Positions 1 to 4,754 of a stretch of DNA of 8,445 nt are shown here, piece by piece. The notes beneath the pieces were generated by a model. It was not told the origin of the DNA. It searched no databases and saw nothing but the letters and a program-made list of their open reading frames with translations. The stretch comes from Gp6-AA40 sp046765795 (GTDB taxonomy: Bacteria; Acidobacteriota; Vicinamibacteria; Vicinamibacterales; UBA2999): assembly GCA_046765795.1 (NCBI GenBank), contig JBKPRH010000420.1:1-8445 (forward strand). The letters run 5' to 3'. The first letter of the stretch is position 1, and the number at the start of each line of letters is the position of its first letter. The position numbers and the translations under genes are program-made.

Positions 1-948
1 GAAATACTCTGAACCAATCAGCACCGAGCCCCGTCGTGAGTAGGCTTCGAGTGACGTCATCCGTGTGCTCTTCGCAGCGAAGTCGCCAGTGTCGCCGAAG
101 TAGGGACTGGGAAATGATTCGGGGCGCGATCGTAGCTTCAACGTGCCCTCGTTCGGATGGCCGTATCGCAGGTTGATACCGAGATGCAGCAGCCGTCCTC
201 CGTCGGTCGAGAGATACGGCAGCCACGCGACACGACCGACGAACTGATTGTCGTAGGTCGAGAAGCCCTGCCCTTCCGAGAGCCAGTCTGCGTAGGCGCC
301 GACATTCCATAACAGGTGTATCTTCGGCGCGTAGCCAAGCCATTTGATGCCGTCGGCGAGGATGGGAATCGTCGCGTCGTTGATCGTCGATCGCTCCTGC
401 GTCCATCCGGCGTAGCCGACCATGATCTTGTTGAGCGAGAAACCCTCTTTCGATCGGCCGACAAAGAGATGCCCGGAGATCTCGGGCATCTCGATCATGA
501 CGCCCGTCTCGCGCACCAGCCATTCGTCGGTCGGCCCGTCGTACATGAGGCCGGCGCTCCAGGTCACGGATCGTTTGAACTTGAGGCGGCCCTTGAACAG
601 GACGCGGGTATCGCGGAGTTTGGCTTCGGGAGTGAGATCGACTTGCGTCTTGCTGTTCTCGTCCTGCGCGTAGCCGGCGTATTCGTACAGCAGCCCACCG
701 CCGAAGCGAATGGTGAAGAAGGGACCCTCGTACTCGTTCCAGCGGACGAGCCTTCGAGCAGGTTCAACGGCGTCCGCTTCGCCAGCTTCGATCGTGTCGT
801 CGATCGGCGCCGGCTGCGACCCGTTCCCCTGTTGAGCACTCGCGGGCTCACCGCGGGCGACGATGAGCATCAGGCTCACGCCAACGATGAGCGCTCGCAA
901 TGGACGGTCGTCGGGGCGACGCACACGACGTTCGTAGGGGCGAGGCAT
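1..948 (-). CDS. Phosphate-selective porin O/P-like outer-membrane protein (3' end outside window)
   Basis: Seen: an open frame of 316 codons runs from ATG at 948 to the left edge without a stop. An N-terminal signal peptide has arginines before a hydrophobic stretch at residues 19-31 and a probable cleavage after Ala-Ser-Ala (residue 38). The mature part alternates polar and hydrophobic residues as in beta strands and has OprP/OprO-family features: LRDTRVLFKGRLKF, then a VGRSKEGFSLNK segment followed by an ERS motif. Family knowledge: these are trimeric outer-membrane porins, some selective for phosphate or polyphosphate. Start choice: the TAA stop of ansB is part of TAAGG, a weak ribosome site five bases before this ATG, so translation is probably coupled to ansB. 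Inference: as third gene of an asparagine-degrading operon it may admit amino acids or dicarboxylates rather than phosphate. Substrate unknown; the C-terminal part lies outside the window. Confidence 0.85.
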   Translation of the reverse strand, partial: MPRPYERRVRRPDDRPLRALIVGVSLMLIVARGEPASAQQGNGSQPAPIDDTIEAGEADAVEPARRLVRWNEYEGPFFTIRFGGGLLYEYAGYAQDENSKTQVDLTPEAKLRDTRVLFKGRLKFKRSVTWSAGLMYDGPTDEWLVRETGVMIEMPEISGHLFVGRSKEGFSLNKIMVGYAGWTQERSTINDATIPILADGIKWLGYAPKIHLLWNVGAYADWLSEGQGFSTYDNQFVGRVAWLPYLSTDGGRLLHLGINLRYGHPNEGTLKLRSRPESFPSPYFGDTGDFAAKSTRMTSLEAYSRRGSVLIGSEYF

Positions 949-955
949 GCTCGCC

Positions 956-2026
956 TTAATAAATCGTGAACAGGCCCTGCAAATCCTTCGTGTTCCGCTG
1001 CTTCATCAGCGCCAGCATCAAGAGGATGCGCGCCTTCTGTGGGTTCAGCTCGTCCGATGCCACGAACCCGAGCTCGTCATCGTTGACCTCGACGTTGCGG
1101 CCGACGACACCCGTCACCACGCGCGAGCTCCGCACGACGATCACGCCCTTTTGCACGGCATTGGCCGCAGCGGTCAGTGACGCCTTGTTCATGTTGCCGT
1201 TGCCCACACCGGCGATGACGATCCCCTTCGCGCCGTTCGCCGCGGCTGCGTCGATGAGATCCGGTGACGAATCGGCGCTCGCAAAGATGATGTCGACCCG
1301 CGGCAGTGACGTCACCTTCGACACGTCGAACTCAGTCTGCGTCGTGTGCTTCCATGTCGGCGACGAGTAGAAATCGTTCTTGCCGTAGTTGGCGACACCG
1401 ACCAGGCCACGCAGCGGCGACATGAACGTCTGGATCGCCGTTGTGCTGGTCTTAGTCAACGAATGCGCGGCGTGGATCCAGTCGTTCATGACCACCAGCA
1501 CACCGCGACCGCGAGCGTTGGGATCAGCGGCGACACCGACCGCGTTATAGAGATTCAATGGCCCATCGGCGCTGACTGCCGTGGACGGCCGCATCGACCC
1601 CACCATCACCACCGGCTTGTCGGTCTTGACGGTCAGGTTCAGGAAGAATGCGGTCTCTTCCATAGTGTCGGTCCCATGCGTGACGACGATCCCATCGACG
1701 TCGTTCGATCGTGCGAGCTCGTTGATGCGATTGGCGAGCTTCAGCATGATGTCCATGGTCATGTCTTGCGACCCGACGTTGGAGATCTGCTCCCCTTTGA
1801 TCGTCGCCAGATCGCCAATGCCAGGCACCGCGGCAATCATCGCGTCGATCGTCACTGCGCCCGATTTGTACGCCGCCTGCGTGCCTGAAGCCGCCGCGCC
1901 GGCGATCGTCCCGCCGGTGGCCAGGATCACGACGTTGGCCTTCTTCGCCTGCGCGTATGAGAGCTGGGCGCCAGCCGTCAGCGCGACGGCCACACATATC
2001 ACCTGCATCTTCTGAAGCCGGTTCAT
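956..2026 (-). CDS. ansB: Type II (periplasmic) L-asparaginase
   Basis: Hydrolyses L-asparagine to aspartate and ammonia in the periplasm. Seen: 356 residues, signal peptide with probable cleavage after Ser-Tyr-Ala (residue 25), then all expected active-site elements. These are ATGGTIAG with nucleophile Thr40 (E. coli Thr12), Tyr53 (Tyr25), GSQDM with Ser86 (Ser58), HGTDT with Thr119-Asp120 (Thr89-Asp90) and SLTKTSTT with Lys192 (Lys162). Length and order fit the E. coli AnsB family throughout. Start: ATG at 2026 is preceded by GGGGGAGG (2039-2032) five bases upstream. A GTG 15 bases further out is in frame, but the ribosome site would then lie inside the coding sequence, so I rejected it. 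Second gene of the operon, 45 bases after aspA and 7 bases before the porin. It should feed its product aspartate to the exported aspartase next door. Confidence 0.96.
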   Translation of the reverse strand: MNRLQKMQVICVAVALTAGAQLSYAQAKKANVVILATGGTIAGAAASGTQAAYKSGAVTIDAMIAAVPGIGDLATIKGEQISNVGSQDMTMDIMLKLANRINELARSNDVDGIVVTHGTDTMEETAFFLNLTVKTDKPVVMVGSMRPSTAVSADGPLNLYNAVGVAADPNARGRGVLVVMNDWIHAAHSLTKTSTTAIQTFMSPLRGLVGVANYGKNDFYSSPTWKHTTQTEFDVSKVTSLPRVDIIFASADSSPDLIDAAAANGAKGIVIAGVGNGNMNKASLTAAANAVQKGVIVVRSSRVVTGVVGRNVEVNDDELGFVASDELNPQKARILLMLALMKQRNTKDLQGLFTIY

Positions 2027-2031
2027 CACTG

Positions 2032-2039
2032 CCTCCCCC
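2032..2039 (-). promoter_or_regulatory. Ribosome binding site of ansB
   Basis: GGGGGAGG on the minus strand lies five bases before ATG at 2026. It decides the start of ansB against the in-frame GTG at 2041, which would place this site within codons 2-3. Confidence 0.8.
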
Positions 2040-2041
2040 AC

Positions 2042-2059
2042 GTCCGACTGAAGGCGGAC
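2042..2059. repeat. Small inverted repeat between aspA and ansB
   Basis: GTCCG and CGGAC pair as a 5-bp GC-rich stem around an 8-base loop, in the 45-base gap between aspA and ansB and just ahead of the ansB ribosome site. No T-run follows, so it is not a standard terminator. It could modestly affect read-through, RNA stability or ansB translation, or be chance. Confidence 0.3.
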
Positions 2060-2071
2060 ACGACGCCCGCG

Positions 2072-3670
2072 TTATCGTTTGGCGTTCCGATACTGATTCC
2101 TGTCGAGTTGCGTCAGCTTGACTGGATCGAGCAAGTCGGCGATCTGCGCCTCGGTGAGAATCTTTCGCTCGCGAATGATCTCGAGAATGCCCTTGCCGCT
2201 CTTGTAAGCCTCGTTCGCCAGCTCAGTGGCCTTGTCGTAGCCGAGCACCGGATTGAGCGCGGTGACGATGCCCACGGTCGTCTCCATGTAGCGCTCGAGC
2301 ACCTTCTCGTTGACGGTGATGCCATCGACGCAGAGCGTCCGCAAGGCCATGGACGTGTTGTGCAGCAGGTGCTGCGACTCCATGATCGCGATGCCTTCGA
2401 GCGGCTCGTACGCATTCAGCTGGAGTTGACCGGAGTGCGCCGCCAGCGTGACGGCATAGTCGTTCCCCATCACACGGAAGGCGACGATGTTGACCAACTC
2501 CGGGATAACGGGGTTGACCTTGCCGGGCATGATCGACGAGCCCGGCTGCAACGCCGGGAGATTGATCTCGGCGAGGCCGGCGCGCGGTCCCGAGGTGAGC
2601 AGAATCAGATCGTTGGCGATCTTCGACAGCTTCACGGCGACGCTCTTCAGCGCCGATGAATAGACAACGAATCCCTGCTGATCCCACGTCGCGGCCACCA
2701 TGTCCGGGGCGACCACGATCGGTTTGCCGGTGAGCTTCGCCAGGTGCTGTGCCGTTTTCTGCGCGTAACCCTTCGGGGCGTTGATGCCCGTGCCGATCGC
2801 CGTGGCCCCCATGTTGACGGAGTAGAGATACTTCTCGGCGTCACGCAACAGGCCGATCTCGCTGTCGAGCGACGCAGCAAACGCGTGAAACTCCTGACCG
2901 ATCGTCATCGGCACCGCATCCTGCAGCTCGGTGCGTCCCATCTTCACGACGTCGATGTACTGATTGCCCTTCGCGCGGAACGAGGCGACGAGGTTCTGGA
3001 GTTCCGAGACCAGCTTGTCGTTGCGCAGAATGAACGCGACCTTGAGTGCAGTCGGATACGAATCGTTCGTGGACTGCGACATGTTCAGGTCGTCGTGCGG
3101 CTCGACCACGCCGTAGTCGGCTTTGGGGTGTCCGGTCAGCTCGAGCGCGACGTTGGCCATCACCTCATTGGCGTTCATGTTGGTCGATGTGCCGGCGCCG
3201 CCCTGATACCAGTCGACAAGAAACTGGTCGTGATACTTGCCGTTCATGAGGGCAGCCGCGGCCTTCTCGATCGCCGCGAGCTTCTCGGGCTTCATCGCAC
3301 CGACGTCAGTATTGGCGCGCGCCGCCGCCAGCTTCACGATCGCCCAGGCCTCCACGAATCCCGGATAGTGGTTGATTGCCACGCCTGAGATGCGAAAGTT
3401 CTCGATCGCTCTCGCGGTCTGCACGCCGTAATACGCGTCAACCGGAATCTGTTTCTCGCCGAGCAGATCGCGTTCGGTGCGCGTGGGCCCGACGATCGCG
3501 GCGCGTTGCACCGTGGCCGCAGGTTGTGCGCCGCTCGCTTGTTGAGCGGCAGCACTCGCGGGTCGAACCGCTTCTTCGTTGGCCTGCTGCGGTGTGCACG
3601 CCCAGGTCGATGTCACGACGAGCACGAGCGCCGAGATCCGTATTGCAGCTGTATCGAACGTCACGCGCAT
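2072..3670 (-). CDS. aspA: Aspartate ammonia-lyase (aspartase) with N-terminal export signal
   Basis: Catalyses L-aspartate to fumarate plus ammonia. Seen: 532 residues; the catalytic part (from about residue 65) aligns end to end with bacterial aspartases of about 470 residues. Expected residues at a constant offset of 60 from Bacillus YM55-1 AspB: Thr161 (GAGTS), Ser200-Thr201 (SQSTND), Thr247, and the GSSIMPGKVNP loop with Ser378, Lys384 and Asn386. The following VIPE favours aspartase over fumarase. Position 248 is Glu, where YM55-1 AspB has His and E. coli AspA has Gln. Unusual: residues 1-24 form a signal-like segment (basic start, hydrophobic ISALVLVV, then STWA-Cys25), followed by an Ala/Gln-rich linker to about residue 60. 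This suggests a lipoprotein or periplasmic enzyme, whereas known aspartases are cytoplasmic. Start: ATG at 3670 has AGGAGG six bases upstream; a GTG at 3718 lacks a comparable site. First gene of the operon. Enzyme identity is very likely; location is inferred. Confidence 0.95.
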   Translation of the reverse strand: MRVTFDTAAIRISALVLVVTSTWACTPQQANEEAVRPASAAAQQASGAQPAATVQRAAIVGPTRTERDLLGEKQIPVDAYYGVQTARAIENFRISGVAINHYPGFVEAWAIVKLAAARANTDVGAMKPEKLAAIEKAAAALMNGKYHDQFLVDWYQGGAGTSTNMNANEVMANVALELTGHPKADYGVVEPHDDLNMSQSTNDSYPTALKVAFILRNDKLVSELQNLVASFRAKGNQYIDVVKMGRTELQDAVPMTIGQEFHAFAASLDSEIGLLRDAEKYLYSVNMGATAIGTGINAPKGYAQKTAQHLAKLTGKPIVVAPDMVAATWDQQGFVVYSSALKSVAVKLSKIANDLILLTSGPRAGLAEINLPALQPGSSIMPGKVNPVIPELVNIVAFRVMGNDYAVTLAAHSGQLQLNAYEPLEGIAIMESQHLLHNTSMALRTLCVDGITVNEKVLERYMETTVGIVTALNPVLGYDKATELANEAYKSGKGILEIIRERKILTEAQIADLLDPVKLTQLDRNQYRNAKR

Positions 3671-3676
3671 GGCGTG

Positions 3677-3682
3677 CCTCCT
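3677..3682 (-). promoter_or_regulatory. Ribosome binding site of aspA
   Basis: A perfect AGGAGG on the minus strand sits six bases before ATG at 3670. It fixes the start so that the encoded protein begins exactly with the export-signal-like segment. No other start codon with a ribosome site lies between this segment and the catalytic domain. Confidence 0.85.
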
Positions 3683-3723
3683 GTGTGCCGGGGTCGCGGC
3701 GCAAATGCCGCCACGCACAGCGG

Positions 3724-3740
3724 AGCACGTGACGTGCCAA
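3724..3740 (-). promoter_or_regulatory. Candidate sigma-54 promoter of the aspA-ansB-porin operon
   Basis: Minus strand reads TTGGCACGTCACGTGCT. Against the sigma-54 consensus YTGGCACG-N4-TTGCW the -24 box is perfect and the -12 box has one mismatch (GTGCT). The critical GG and GC are separated by exactly ten bases (GG 3738-3737, GC 3726-3725). A transcript would start near 3713, giving a leader of about 43 bases before the aspA ATG. The fit is seen; function is inferred. Sigma-54 control is well established for nitrogen-scavenging genes in other bacteria. Confidence 0.6.
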
Positions 3741-3803
3741 GACGTGTGGTAGCGCTAGCGTGTTCGAGGTCGCTTTCTTACAACGAGCGTTCGAGCGGAG
3801 CGA

Positions 3804-3821
3804 TCTCCGATATTCCGGAGA
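3804..3821. promoter_or_regulatory. Inverted repeat, possible activator binding site
   Basis: TCTCCG-N6-CGGAGA is a perfect 6+6 dyad. Its centre (about 3812) lies about 100 bases upstream of the predicted aspA start and about 130 bases upstream of the predicted plus-strand start. That is the usual range for sigma-54 enhancer sites. It does not match the NtrC pattern, so the binding protein, if any, is unknown. Confidence 0.35.
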
Positions 3822-3915
3822 CGTGCGGCCCACGATCCGTCGCGGCCACATCGTGAACGGGGCTTCTCTTTCAGCAAACGCATGGCAATTGGGCGGGCTG
3901 TCGCGATGCGGTGAG

Positions 3916-3932
3916 CTGGCACCGGTCCTGCT
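3916..3932 (+). promoter_or_regulatory. Candidate sigma-54 promoter of the plus-strand envelope operon
   Basis: Plus strand reads CTGGCACCGGTCCTGCT. TGGCAC is intact, GG (3918-3919) and GC (3930-3931) are exactly ten bases apart, and the -12 box is CTGCT instead of TTGCW. The base after CAC is C rather than G. Predicted start is near 3943, giving a leader of about 120 bases before ATG at 4065. The match is weaker than the aspA-facing one. Confidence 0.45.
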
Positions 3933-4064
3933 GAAGACGCAGGTGACTGATGTCGTGCGGTCGGCCCTATCCGCTGGAGAACGGCGCCGCAGCATCCTCA
4001 TGAGTGAACGGTTCCCGCACGGCTCGTGACGGAGCGTGGGCCGCCCACCGGTTGGAGGTTTGAC

Positions 4065-4730
4065 ATGTGGAAGCAAGCCACGGGGCTGTTGCTAGTGTGC
4101 GTTCTCTGGTCTGCGACGCCTGCCTTCGCGCAGCGAGTCGAAGTCATGGGCCTCTTCGGGTGGACGCTGTCTGATGGCGTCGAGACCGACACCGCGATCT
4201 TGGCGGGCGACGGCAACGTCTACGACGCGATCGATACGAAGGACTCCTCGTCGTGGGGTCTCGGTGCCGGGTTCCACGTCAACGAGCGGTTTGAGGTGGG
4301 TTTTCTCTTCAATCAACAGATGAGCACGCTCGCCGCCACTGGCACCAATACGTTCGATATTGGTGACCTCAACGTCTATTCGTACCATCCCTACGTCGCG
4401 TTCAACTTCGGCGAACTCGGCGCGCGCCTTCGTCCCTACGCGATGATTGGAATCGGCGCGACCCATTTCGCGAGCGTCAACTTCAACACCCTGGCCGGGG
4501 AACGCACGATCCCGGGTGAGACGCAGTTCTCCACGACGTGGGGAGCTGGAGTGAAGGCGTATCCGTCGCCCCATTTCGGTGTGCGGTTCGGCGTGCAGTG
4601 GACGCCCACCTACATCAAGACCGACGCCGAAGGCTGGTGGTGCGATCCGTATTGGGGCTGCTATCTCACCGGAGATCCGCAGTACTCGAATCAGCTCCAA
4701 TTCCACGGCGGGGTGACCGCGAGGTTCTGA
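4065..4730 (+). CDS. Outer-membrane beta-barrel protein (OmpA/OmpW-like fold)
   Basis: Seen: 221 residues. A signal peptide ends at Pro-Ala-Phe-Ala (residue 22). The mature chain consists of alternating-residue strands such as SWGLGAGFHVNERFEVGFLF and YHPYVAFNF, and it ends in VTARF, whose terminal Phe is typical of barrels inserted by the BAM complex. The size fits an eight-stranded barrel. Two cysteines six residues apart (Cys192 and Cys198, in WWCDPYWGC) sit before the last strand, probably in an external loop, and could form a disulfide. Start: ATG at 4065 follows GGAGG (4054-4058) by six bases; an in-frame GTG at 4026 would put that site inside the gene. First gene of the rightward operon, 24 bases ahead of the next. 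No specific function can be read from it; a pore, adhesin or structural role is possible. Confidence 0.8.
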   Translation: MWKQATGLLLVCVLWSATPAFAQRVEVMGLFGWTLSDGVETDTAILAGDGNVYDAIDTKDSSSWGLGAGFHVNERFEVGFLFNQQMSTLAATGTNTFDIGDLNVYSYHPYVAFNFGELGARLRPYAMIGIGATHFASVNFNTLAGERTIPGETQFSTTWGAGVKAYPSPHFGVRFGVQWTPTYIKTDAEGWWCDPYWGCYLTGDPQYSNQLQFHGGVTARF

Positions 4731-4754
4731 GCGCGAGCTCGGAGAACAAACGTG

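Larger units (their letters stand above)
3671..4064. other. Divergent intergenic regulatory region
   Basis: 394 bases separate the divergent starts of aspA (minus) and the outer-membrane barrel gene (plus). Open frames through it look unlike protein and have no good ribosome site, so I see no gene. It contains two sigma-54-like promoters pointing outwards, a 6+6 dyad between them, a looser dyad (CACGAT at 3831-3836 and ATCGTG at 3850-3855) and overlapping 8-base palindromes TAGCGCTA (3750-3757) and CGCTAGCG (3753-3760). I found no convincing sigma-70 promoter or riboswitch. Confidence 0.7.

Noticed and set aside
316..969. Plus-strand open frame of 217 codons opposite the left-edge gene
   Set aside because: It is antisense to the porin frame, which has a signal peptide, a ribosome site and family motifs. 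The plus-strand reading has none of these and resembles the usual GC-rich shadow.
3671..3718. GTG at 3718 as the aspA start, adding 16 residues
   Set aside because: It has no comparable ribosome site, would bury the AGGAGG at 3682-3677 inside the gene, and its extra residues would break the signal-peptide layout.
4060..4065. TTGACA as a sigma-70 -35 box
   Set aside because: It overlaps the ATG of the barrel gene, so any transcript would start inside the coding sequence, and no -10 box at the right distance was seen.
3438..4076. Minus-strand open frame of 212 codons across the intergenic region
   Set aside because: It overlaps the aspA N-terminus in another frame, contains no recognisable motif and would eliminate the clear divergent promoter region.
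4332..4350. A third TGGCAC (plus strand, inside the barrel gene) as a sigma-54 promoter
   Set aside because: It lacks TGC at the required distance and lies mid-gene.
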